Under the pieces are notes generated by a model. That model did not search any database and was not told the DNA's origin. It saw only the letters and a program-made list of their open reading frames with translations. A stretch of DNA of 13,188 nt. Source: an uncultured Muribaculaceae bacterium (GTDB lineage: Bacteria; Bacteroidota; Bacteroidia; Bacteroidales; Muribaculaceae). The stretch covers positions 1 to 13,188 of the forward strand of contig CANRZQ010000046.1 of the NCBI GenBank assembly GCA_947644475.1, in the 5' to 3' direction. Shown here piece by piece: positions 1 through 5,564 of the stretch (the first letter of the stretch is position 1; every line of letters begins with the position of its first letter). Both the position numbers and the translations under genes were made by a program.

Positions 1-425
1 ACCCCAACCTCTCGCGCTTCGACCAGCACCTCGAGAAAAACTACCACAACTCATGGGCATTCCGCCTCGGCGCGCAATATGGCCTCACCGACCGCTTCGA
101 CATCCGCGCCGGCCTCATACTCGACCTCACTCCCGTCAACAAACAGCACTACAACCCCGAAACCCCCGGCATGACTAAAATCGAGCCATCAGTCGGCCTC
201 TCCTTCCGCCCCATTAAAAACCTGTCGATCGACCTGGCAATGCTCTATGTAATCGGACTTGGAGCCGACAACGCCGTTGGAACATACACCGACATGCTCG
301 CCCCCAAAATCAACGCCCTGCTCCCCGCCGAACAGCACCTTCCCCTTACACAGACATTCGTCGCCGACTACAAAACACGTGCCCTCGTGCCCTCAATCGG
401 CATCTCATACGCATTTGCATTATAA
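1..425 (+). CDS. OmpP1/FadL/TodX-family outer-membrane protein, C-terminal fragment
   Basis: The reading frame is open from base 3 to a TAA at 423-425, so this is the last ~140 residues of a longer protein whose start lies left of the window. The fragment has alternating hydrophobic and polar beta-strand character. It contains segments typical of the C-terminal barrel of Bacteroidota OmpP1/FadL-like proteins: NYHNSWAFRLGAQY, then LTDRFDIRAGL, then NPETPGMTKIEPSVG, then ADYKT, and a final strand PSIGISYAFAL. Family knowledge: these are 14-strand outer-membrane channels for hydrophobic compounds such as fatty acids or aromatic compounds. The substrate cannot be told from this piece. The usual terminal aromatic BAM signal is slightly displaced (F then AL). 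The internal ATG at 171 is not the start, because homologous-looking sequence continues upstream of it. Codons are strongly GC-rich. Confidence 0.85.
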   Translation, partial: PNLSRFDQHLEKNYHNSWAFRLGAQYGLTDRFDIRAGLILDLTPVNKQHYNPETPGMTKIEPSVGLSFRPIKNLSIDLAMLYVIGLGADNAVGTYTDMLAPKINALLPAEQHLPLTQTFVADYKTRALVPSIGISYAFAL

Positions 426-440
426 AAAAATGCCCGAAAA

Positions 441-472
441 TTTGCAAAATTCAAAATAAACACCTAATTTTG
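441..472 (+). promoter_or_regulatory. Bacteroidota-type promoter for tRNA-Ser
   Basis: A TTTG at 441-444 is followed after 20 bases by TAATTTTG at 465-472. This matches the Bacteroidota sigma-ABfr consensus TTTG-N19/21-TAnnTTTG exactly. Transcription would start near 479, about 30 bases before the tRNA, which is a normal leader length for 5' processing. Confidence 0.75.
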
Positions 473-510
473 CAAAGTCTTTTGGAAACGCACCTCCAAA
501 AGACCCCCCC

Positions 511-600
511 GGAGAGGTGGGTGAGTGGCTGAAACCACCAGTTTGCTAAACTGACGTAGGAGCAATCCTACCACGAGTTCGAATCTCGTCCTCTCCGCCA
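511..600 (+). tRNA. tRNA-Ser (anticodon GCT)
   Basis: A complete class II tRNA can be folded by eye. The acceptor stem is GGAGAGG (511-517) with CCTCTCC (590-596), then discriminator G597 and an encoded CCA (598-600). The anticodon arm is 538-542 with 550-554 (the outermost C:A is unpaired), with loop TTGCTAA and anticodon GCT at 545-547, which reads AGC/AGU serine codons. The long variable arm GTAGG/CCTAC is characteristic of tRNA-Ser. The T arm is ACGAG/CTCGT around a TTCGAAT loop. It has its own promoter and terminator and appears to be a single-gene unit. tRNA-Ser genes are common integration sites, but no integrase and no duplicated 3' end were seen downstream. Confidence 0.97.
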
Positions 601-614
601 AAAGCATTGGAAAG

Positions 615-650
615 CCCTGTAAGCAACATACTTACAGGGTCTTCTTTTTT
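615..650 (+). terminator. Rho-independent terminator of tRNA-Ser
   Basis: A perfect 9-bp stem, CCCTGTAAG (615-623) with CTTACAGGG (631-639), closes a 7-base loop and is followed by the T-rich run TCTTCTTTTTT (640-650). It lies 15 bases after the tRNA CCA. Confidence 0.9.
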
Positions 651-1000
651 GAGGATGCAACCCCATAATACATGCACAAGCCGTAAATCCGGTGCATAGG
701 GGGTCTCCGTCAGGAGACGAATATTGTAGCGCGGGGCGATAGCCCCGGGTATAGGAGCAAGCATCAATAATGGCTTTGGAGCGGAGGCCGGCCGGAGCGT
801 CCGCCTTTGCCAACCGCGGTGCAGAACGCTACGCTGCCGCTCGCTCCGATACCTTGATTGACCAACCGCAACATACCGGGGGTTTCGCTGTCGCTCTACC
901 CCCGGCTACATTCTTGAATCGCTACGCGATTCCATGCACCGTATTTTCGAATTTACCCTTTTCGGCTTGGGCCGAAAATACCCGCAAGGAGCAATCAATA
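651..1000. repeat. Hairpin-rich non-coding region, probable dispersed intergenic repeat
   Basis: This stretch between tRNA-Ser and the Vat-like gene holds no convincing gene. The open frames across it have no family features and look like chance GC-rich readings. It contains several perfect stems: 672-677 with 692-697 (ATGCAC/GTGCAT), 703-708 with 713-718 (GTCTCC/GGAGAC), 732-737 with 742-747 (CGGGGC/GCCCCG), 876-883 with 898-905 (CCGGGGGT/ACCCCCGG), 916-922 with 926-932 (GAATCGC/GCGATTC), and 959-966 with 971-978 (TTTTCGGC/GCCGAAAA). The arms near 725-752 and 873-910 are imperfect inverted copies: both begin TGTAGC when read inward and end near CCCGGTAT. A short direct repeat (GGAGCAA..CATCAATAAT, GGAGCAATCAATAAT) occurs near 754 and 988. 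This looks like a REP/MITE-like element, but family membership needs a genome search. Confidence 0.5.
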
Positions 1001-1019
1001 ATAAAAATCTAATCTCCCA

Positions 1020-1652
1020 ATGACACCTTCTCCCGATAGTGTATTTCCAATAAAGAATTGCGACACGTTGATTTTAGTAAAGCCGACCATTACCAATCCC
1101 AATATAATAGTCGGGGACTTCACCTATTTCAGTGATGTGGATTTCGAAAGGCATGTACTGCATCATTACGATTTTATTGGCGACAAACTCATTATCGGCA
1201 AGTTCTGCCAGATTGCATCAGGCGTAACATTCATTATGAACGGAGCCAACCATCAGATGAACGCGGCGTCTACTTATCCGTTTTATGTGATGGGCTGGGA
1301 ACAGCCCGCCCCTTCTCATAACGACTTGCCCCTAAAAGGAGACACTATTATCGGGAATGACGTATGGATTGGGCAAAATTCAACTATTTTACCGGGCGTA
1401 CACATCGGAGACGGCGCTATAATCGGCTTGAACAGTGTTGTGAGCAAAGATGTGGAGCCTTATACCATTGTCGCAGGAAATCCGGCACGGTCCATACGCA
1501 AACGTTTCGACGACGAATTGATTTATTTATTGCAGCGACTGAAATGGTGGGATAAGCCTGCGAAGGAGATACAAGACCTGATTCCATTATTGACCGACAG
1601 CAATTTGCAGAAAGTCAAAGACTCAATAAGACGCATGCTCGAAACCAAATAA
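1020..1652 (+). CDS. Vat-family xenobiotic O-acetyltransferase (left-handed beta-helix)
   Basis: A 210-residue protein that fits the streptogramin A acetyltransferase/CatB group of hexapeptide acyltransferases (usual length ~205-220). The pattern is close to Vat enzymes from end to end. There is an N-terminal P-x-x-VFPI segment and a GDFTYFSD stretch. IIGKFCQIASGVTFIMNGANHQM (residues ~58-80) contains the expected catalytic His at 78, followed by TYPF. Hexapeptide coils follow (TIIGNDVWIGQNSTILPG, then IGDGAIIGLNSVV), then AGNPAR and a helical tail with KWWDKP. Family enzymes transfer acetyl from acetyl-CoA to a hydroxyl of streptogramin A or related compounds. Whether this one protects against a drug or acts on another substrate cannot be told. 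The ATG at 1020 is chosen because the N-terminus aligns with remembered Vat starts. There is no strong Shine-Dalgarno sequence. It lies directly upstream of a decayed YdeI-like gene. Confidence 0.85.
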   Translation: MTPSPDSVFPIKNCDTLILVKPTITNPNIIVGDFTYFSDVDFERHVLHHYDFIGDKLIIGKFCQIASGVTFIMNGANHQMNAASTYPFYVMGWEQPAPSHNDLPLKGDTIIGNDVWIGQNSTILPGVHIGDGAIIGLNSVVSKDVEPYTIVAGNPARSIRKRFDDELIYLLQRLKWWDKPAKEIQDLIPLLTDSNLQKVKDSIRRMLETK

Positions 1653-1659
1653 TACGTTT

Positions 1660-2065
1660 ATGATGGAGAATATCCTCGACATAAAAGACCGTGCGCAATT
1701 CCGGCAGTGGCTTATTGACAATCATGCTACGGAGAAGGAATGTTGGGTGGGGGCCAAGCGAGGCAAGACACCGCCGGAAGATGCTCTTTGAACGGTGCCG
1801 CAGGCTGGAAAGATTAGGGCTGATGACCGAACGCGGGTGCAAGGCGTGTCCCAATCTTAATGCAAAGTTTGTGATTATGCCTGAAATCGTAACGGCTTTC
1901 AAGAACATGCCCTCGGCTTGGGAGAATTTTCAGGCTATGCCACCTCTCTATCAGCGTGTGAGGATAGACAATATCCACAGGGTAAAATCAAAGCCGGAAC
2001 TGTTCAACAGTCGCCTCCAAAAATTGATTGAGGCAAGTGCCAAAGGTGAAATGATTGGCGACTGA
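1660..2065 (+). pseudogene. YdeI/OmdA-family protein, broken by an internal deletion and frameshift
   Basis: Two halves of one family protein are present in different frames. From ATG 1660 (or 1663) the first half reads MMENILDIKDRAQFRQWL, continues through WVGAKRGKTPPEDAL, and stops at TGA 1789-1791. From about 1788, in the next frame, the second half reads FERCRRLERLGLMTE, then KFVIMPEIVTAF, then AWENFQAMPPLYQRVRIDNI and SRLQKLIEASAKGEMIGD, ending at TGA 2063-2065. In intact YdeI/OmpD-associated (OmdA) proteins, remembered from Bacteroidota, about 50 residues containing an ALCFGWIDS-type core lie between these halves. That core is absent here, so the lesion is a ~150-base deletion that also shifts the frame. 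The family is linked in annotation to bacteriocin or stress protection, but the biochemical role is unclear. The fragment is unlikely to be functional. The second half could be expressed from an internal start, but nothing suggests it. Confidence 0.8.
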
Positions 2066-2083
2066 CACGACTTCGGGCGCTTG

Positions 2084-2107
2084 CTCAACTATTGAGGTAT
2101 AATATAC
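2084..2107. promoter_or_regulatory. Two short dyads upstream of the arginase-family gene
   Basis: CTCAA-CTA-TTGAG (2084-2096) and GTATA-A-TATAC (2097-2107) are perfect adjacent palindromes 23-46 bases before the arginase-family start. Their position suits an operator, but both are short and AT-rich enough to arise by chance. No clear TAnnTTTG promoter box is seen here. Confidence 0.25.
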
Positions 2108-2129
2108 GTTCTTACTATTAAATAAGACA

Positions 2130-3005
2130 ATGAACACGATGAAAACAATACGATTGATTTACCCCCAATGGCAAGGTGGAAACATTGCCCGGTGGATTCC
2201 CAATATCCCGGCTGAGGATGCTTCACGTGGATATTATCTCGGCGCGATGCTGTTGAATTTCCTTGCTCCCGAAACAAGCAATCAAACCTTTACAGTGCCC
2301 GTTTCCACGGAAATTTCAGAGCGGATCGAGAAAAACGGTGTGCTTGACCATGATATAATTGCCGAGCAGACAAAGGCTGCGCTTGACACACTGCGCATAG
2401 CAAATCCAGACAAGGTTGTGACGCTCGGTGGAGAATGCTCGGTAAGCGCACCCGTGTTCTCGTATCTTGCAGACAAATACAACGGAGATGTGGCGATAGT
2501 TTGGATTGATGCCCATCCAGACATAACTCTACCCGGCGATGACTACAACGGTTATCATGCGATGGCACTCACTGCCTGCATGGGCATGGGGGACAAGGAT
2601 ATAGTGGGGCAACTTCCCGCAAGTGTTCCGACGGAAGCCGTATGCCTCGCAGGTTTAAGGGAGTGTGAATATCCCTATATTGAAAAACGGGTGGAGGAGC
2701 TCGGATTAACACATTATTCGCCACAACAACTTGCCGGGACAAGCCAACCAGTGATTGACTGGCTGAAAAAGTCGGGTAAATCAAAAGTGATGATACATTT
2801 TGACATGGACGTAATGGATCCAGCCGATATACTCGCCGCTGTCGCCGACGGCCCGGCCGGTGGATTTAAACTCAACGAAGTAGTGCGCCTTATAAGCGAC
2901 ATTGCTGCTACAAATGAACTGATTGCTCTTACCATCGCGGAGCCTATGCCACGCCTTGCAATAAGGCTAAAGAATATGCTTGCACAACTCCCTTTAATCA
3001 AATAA
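2130..3005 (+). CDS. Arginase/ureohydrolase-family protein
   Basis: A 291-residue protein with the ureohydrolase fold signatures in order: LGGECSVSAPVF (~99-110), WIDAHPDI (125-132), NGYHAMAL (140-147), and HFDMDVMDP (223-231), with a late IAEPMPR in place of the usual acidic ENP-type motif. Family enzymes (arginase, agmatinase, formiminoglutamase) use two Mn ions held by a His, four Asp and a second His. Here Asp127, His129, Asp131, Asp225 and Asp227 sit in the expected places. The first metal-ligand position, normally His in GGDHS, is Cys103 in GGECS. The protein may therefore be a divergent subgroup with an unusual metal site or another substrate, so I give no substrate. The ATG at 2130 starts just upstream of a second ATG at 2139 (MKTIRLIYPQW), which is an equally possible start. 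The gene stands alone. Confidence 0.85.
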   Translation: MNTMKTIRLIYPQWQGGNIARWIPNIPAEDASRGYYLGAMLLNFLAPETSNQTFTVPVSTEISERIEKNGVLDHDIIAEQTKAALDTLRIANPDKVVTLGGECSVSAPVFSYLADKYNGDVAIVWIDAHPDITLPGDDYNGYHAMALTACMGMGDKDIVGQLPASVPTEAVCLAGLRECEYPYIEKRVEELGLTHYSPQQLAGTSQPVIDWLKKSGKSKVMIHFDMDVMDPADILAAVADGPAGGFKLNEVVRLISDIAATNELIALTIAEPMPRLAIRLKNMLAQLPLIK

Positions 3006-3006
3006 G

Positions 3007-3087
3007 TTATCCCCAAATCTCACCTTCAAAAGCGGCCTCGTTCCAATCGCCAAAAACCTTAAGCGGATAAACCATAGTCCACAACAT
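3007..3087 (-). other. Possible small ORF or gene remnant, Trp-rich, 26 codons
   Basis: On the minus strand, ATG at 3087-3085 opens a 26-residue frame, with the stretch VYPLKVFGDWNEAAFEG ending EIWG and a TAA at 3009-3007. The composition (three Trp, mixed charge) looks more like true protein than random frame, and the frame stays open a little further upstream. It could be the tail of a lost gene. I do not recognise the family, and it overlaps the upstream region of the FMN reductase gene. Confidence 0.2.
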
Positions 3088-3115
3088 TATGTTATCATAT
3101 GTAAAACGAATAAAT

Positions 3116-3781
3116 ATGAAGATAATCGCTATCAATGGCAGTCCACGCAAAGGTTGGAACTCCGACCTGCTGCTTCTCAGCTGGGTTGACGGGGTTAAAT
3201 CAGTGTGTAACGGTGCCGATATTGAGGTTGTGAATCTTTACGACCTCACTTTCACAGGATGCAGAAGTTGCTTTGCCTGTAAATTGAAAGATGGTAAGTT
3301 CTTTGGCACTTGTCCTATAAATGATGGAATCCACGACATCCTTGCCGACATCCGCCATGCCGATGCAGTGGCAATCGCTGCTCCGATTTATTTCGGCGAC
3401 TTAAACGCATACACAAAATGCCTGCTGGAGAGAATGATATTCTCAGTCATGACCTATGGCAACCCGCCACGCAATATGGTTGAAAACCCGGTGGAGTTCA
3501 CGATGCTCTACACAATGAACGCTCCTGAGGATTTTGTAGTGGCACACAATTATCTGTCGCGCTGCGATGAAATGGAGACCACAATAGGCTGGGCATACAA
3601 ATGCAAGGTGGAAAGAGTTACAGCATATAATACTTATCAATTCACCGACTATTCAAAGTATGAATCAGAATACTTTGATGAAGCCGACAAGCGCCATTAC
3701 CGTGACTCGCATTTCAGTATTGACTTAAAGGCAGCATTTGATGCGGGAGCAAAATGTGCGGAGAATCTTCTTAAAAAGTGA
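3116..3781 (+). CDS. NADPH-dependent FMN reductase-family flavoprotein (flavodoxin-like)
   Basis: A 221-residue flavodoxin-fold oxidoreductase. It opens with MKIIAINGSPRKGWNSD, where the GSPRKxxNS loop binds FMN phosphate. This is followed by GCRSCFACKLK with a CxxC pair and a further Cys after GKFFGT, as in the iron-sulfur-flavoprotein/NAD(P)H-dependent oxidoreductase group. Next comes ADAVAIAAPIYFGD, the usual loop flanking the isoalloxazine ring, then LNAYTKCLLERM. The expected activity is NAD(P)H-dependent reduction of FMN, quinones or other electron acceptors in the cytosol. The ATG at 3116 is chosen because the conserved strand begins there; an in-frame ATG at 3089 would add nine residues (MLSYVKRIN) with no family support. 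It is followed without a gap by the MBL-fold hydrolase, which suggests one transcript. Confidence 0.82.
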   Translation: MKIIAINGSPRKGWNSDLLLLSWVDGVKSVCNGADIEVVNLYDLTFTGCRSCFACKLKDGKFFGTCPINDGIHDILADIRHADAVAIAAPIYFGDLNAYTKCLLERMIFSVMTYGNPPRNMVENPVEFTMLYTMNAPEDFVVAHNYLSRCDEMETTIGWAYKCKVERVTAYNTYQFTDYSKYESEYFDEADKRHYRDSHFSIDLKAAFDAGAKCAENLLKK

Positions 3782-3786
3782 TAGGT

Positions 3787-4629
3787 ATGAGCCGGATAAA
3801 AATACACATGATGCACTGCGGGCGGGTTCGCGTCTCGCCGTCGCTACCTTTTGGTGATGGCAACATCATCAAGGCATCCGGACTGTTTCTCCCGAAAAAG
3901 GATAAAATCTGGCTTCCCGTATCGTGCGTATATATTGAACATCCAAAGGCAAAAATACTTGTTGACACCGGTTGGAACCGTATGATGTCGCCTGCCGGTG
4001 TACTCGACAACAAAGCCCAGGCTACGCAGTTGGGCCGAATGCTCGTGCGAGTCAGTGAGGGATTCGTTGAGAAAGGAATGACCGCGTCCGAACAACTTGC
4101 ACGTATGGGCGTGAGGCCCGAAGATTTGGATTTTGTTGTTCTCTCTCACCTTGATTGCGACCATGTTGGCGGACTGCGCGAACTGGTCGGGGCCAAGCAT
4201 ATCATGACCTCGGAAGATGAGATTGCAAGTGCCTCGTCATGGCTGGAGTCCCACACGCGCTACACTCCTTCGCTTTGGAAAGATACCGGCATCACGGCTT
4301 TCCAATATACCGTGAGCAACCTCGGCCCGGTAGGCGAATCATACGACCTGCTTGGCGACGGCACAGTGCAGTTGGTGCATATTCCGGGGCACAGCAAGGG
4401 ACTCTTCGCAACACTTGTAAGCAACAATGGCAAACGGGCGATGTATTTCTCCGATGGAGGTTATGCCACGCGTTCATGGAAAGAACTGATTCTACCCGGC
4501 ATATGTGAGGATAAGAAGTCCGCATTGAAATCTCTTGAATGGATAAAAACAGTAAGTGAAAGCCCTGACTGCATCGACTCCTTCGCATGCCACGACCCTG
4601 AAATTGCCCCACATATCACAACGCTCTGA
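3787..4629 (+). CDS. Metallo-beta-lactamase-fold hydrolase (N-acyl-homoserine-lactonase-like)
   Basis: A 280-residue MBL-fold protein similar in layout to the AHL-lactonase group. It shows VDTGWN (~59-64), then VVLSHLDCDHVGGL with the metal motif H121-x-D123-x-D125-H126, then HIPGHSKG with ligand His202, YFSDGG with bridging Asp223, and a late CHDPE with the expected last His. The classic motif is HxHxDH; here the second His is Asp123, a variant that to my recollection occurs in part of this group. It probably hydrolyses a lactone or other ester, but the substrate is unknown. ATG 3787 follows the preceding stop (3779-3781) by five bases. A GTG at 3778, overlapping the upstream gene, is also in frame and would add three residues. 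The operon with the FMN reductase suggests a shared detoxification or catabolic role. Confidence 0.82.
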   Translation: MSRIKIHMMHCGRVRVSPSLPFGDGNIIKASGLFLPKKDKIWLPVSCVYIEHPKAKILVDTGWNRMMSPAGVLDNKAQATQLGRMLVRVSEGFVEKGMTASEQLARMGVRPEDLDFVVLSHLDCDHVGGLRELVGAKHIMTSEDEIASASSWLESHTRYTPSLWKDTGITAFQYTVSNLGPVGESYDLLGDGTVQLVHIPGHSKGLFATLVSNNGKRAMYFSDGGYATRSWKELILPGICEDKKSALKSLEWIKTVSESPDCIDSFACHDPEIAPHITTL

Positions 4630-4646
4630 CGGGCACCCCCGATGTT

Positions 4647-4671
4647 AAATGCCGCTCCAAAAGCGGCATTT
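4647..4671. terminator. Bidirectional terminator between convergent genes
   Basis: A perfect 10-bp stem, AAATGCCGCT (4647-4656) with AGCGGCATTT (4662-4671), encloses the loop CCAAA. It lies between the ends of the MBL hydrolase (+) and the Nim-like gene (-), and the A/T edges could serve both directions. The T-run is short. Confidence 0.65.
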
Positions 4672-4676
4672 ATTAG

Positions 4677-5174
4677 TCAATGTCCAAGCATCTGCCTTTG
4701 CCGTACAAGTTCTATTGATTCTTTTCCGGTGATGCTGTCAATGTCTATGCGCAAGACTTTAACCGCATTGATAAACTTGTCAATCTCTTTTGCCGGATCT
4801 ATTCCCGGACAATATTTGTCACTGAGCATGACGAGCCCTTGGCGGATTTCTTCAATATCAGTCAGAATCTTGATTTTCCCTGCCACTATCACGCTGCGGA
4901 AGTAGGTCGTGAACTCCTCCGGGACAATGTTGTCCTGTGACACAACACAGAATGAGCAACGAGAGTCGGCTTTAACACAGTCAATCTTGCGACCGGAAGA
5001 CGCGCTATGCAGGTATAAGCGGTTGCACCCATCGTAAACATAACTTATAGGCACACCATATGGCTCACCATCCGTGTCGACAAGTGAAAGGACTCCGTTT
5101 GTGCAGCCGTTCAATATTTTCACAGCATCTTCAACGGCAAGTTGCTGCCTGAATCTACGCATCTTTCGTTCCAT
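4677..5174 (-). CDS. Pyridoxamine 5'-phosphate oxidase-family flavoprotein, Nim-like
   Basis: A 165-residue split-barrel FMN protein. The sequence runs MERKMRRFRQQL, ILNGCTNGVLSLVDTDGEPYGVPISYVYD (~20-48), LYLHSASSGRKID (~53-65), CSFCVVSQDNIVPEEFTTYFRSVIV (~73-98), and TGKESIEL near the end. This order and spacing match the Nim (5-nitroimidazole resistance) and related PPOX proteins. His56, in the LHSASSGxK loop, corresponds in pattern to the active-site His discussed for NimA. Nim proteins are proposed to reduce the drug nitro group to a harmless amine, but many homologues of this type in Bacteroidales and Firmicutes are not shown to give resistance. The ATG at 5174 is one base after the SMR stop, so the two genes are almost surely co-transcribed. 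It ends at a convergent terminator shared with the MBL gene. Confidence 0.85.
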   Translation of the reverse strand: MERKMRRFRQQLAVEDAVKILNGCTNGVLSLVDTDGEPYGVPISYVYDGCNRLYLHSASSGRKIDCVKADSRCSFCVVSQDNIVPEEFTTYFRSVIVAGKIKILTDIEEIRQGLVMLSDKYCPGIDPAKEIDKFINAVKVLRIDIDSITGKESIELVRQRQMLGH

Positions 5175-5175
5175 A

Positions 5176-5496
5176 TCAAAATACTTTAAGACCGATTATT
5201 GAGAGAATGAGGGTTGTTATAAAAAACAAGCGCCAGAATGTTGCGGGTTCATTAAAGAAAAGGATTCCGATTATGACCGCCCCTACGGCTCCGATGCCGG
5301 TCCAAACCGGATATACCGTTCCTATCGGTATTGTGCGTGCGGCACGGGCCATGAGATACATGCTCAATGCAAGCGAGGCAAGAAATCCTGCCCACCACCA
5401 ATATTGAACGGCACCCACTGCCGTCTTTGTTTTTCCAAGACAGAATGTGAAGGCCACCTCCATCAGTCCTGCCAATATAAGAATTATCCAGTTCAT
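5176..5496 (-). CDS. Small multidrug resistance (SMR) transporter, SugE/Gdx-like
   Basis: A 106-residue protein with four hydrophobic helices and the usual SMR length. MNWIILILAGLMEV carries the essential proton-coupling Glu13 in the W-I-I-L-x-x-A-G-x-x-E setting typical of SugE/Gdx rather than EmrE-type proteins. The second signature, IPIGTVYPVWTGIGAVGAVI, keeps the Tyr and Trp of the GTxYxxWTGIGxxG block, and the helix-2 Ser (Ser45) is also kept. Family knowledge: Gdx proteins are dimeric, dual-topology antiporters that export guanidinium ions. The Trp normally three residues after the Glu in Gdx proteins is Phe16 here, so specificity may differ. No guanidine riboswitch was recognised in the short upstream region. 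It is first gene of an operon with the Nim-like gene and is divergent from the Crp/Fnr regulator. Confidence 0.87.
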   Translation of the reverse strand: MNWIILILAGLMEVAFTFCLGKTKTAVGAVQYWWWAGFLASLALSMYLMARAARTIPIGTVYPVWTGIGAVGAVIIGILFFNEPATFWRLFFITTLILSIIGLKVF

Positions 5497-5564
5497 AACG
5501 TTTGCAAAGATAGATAGTATAGACAGAACCGTTCTTTACATTTGATAATTTTGTAAATTTGCAT
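5497..5564. promoter_or_regulatory. Divergent promoter region with a central dyad
   Basis: These 68 bases separate the SMR operon (-) from the Crp/Fnr gene (+). On + there is TAATTTTG (5546-5553) and a second TAnnTTTG match, TAAATTTG (5554-5561). On - there is TATCTTTG (5512-5505). No good TTTG -33 box pairs with them. Between them lies a perfect dyad, AGAAC-C-GTTCT (5525-5535), well placed to serve as an operator for both directions, perhaps for the adjacent regulator. Leaders would be very short on either side. Confidence 0.4.

Noticed and set aside
511..600. tRNA-Ser as attachment site of an integrated element
   Set aside because: No integrase gene and no repeated tRNA 3' end were found by eye anywhere in the window.
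651..1000. CRISPR array
   Set aside because: The repeats are inverted hairpins of differing sequence, not regularly spaced direct repeats with spacers.
770..1012. 80-codon open frame on + between tRNA-Ser and the Vat-like gene
   Set aside because: It lies entirely within the hairpin-rich repeat region, has no domain pattern, and similar GC-rich frames occur on the other strand.
5497..5564. Guanidine riboswitch before the SMR gene
   Set aside because: The 68-base gap is too short and AT-rich, and lacks the conserved guanidine-riboswitch motifs.
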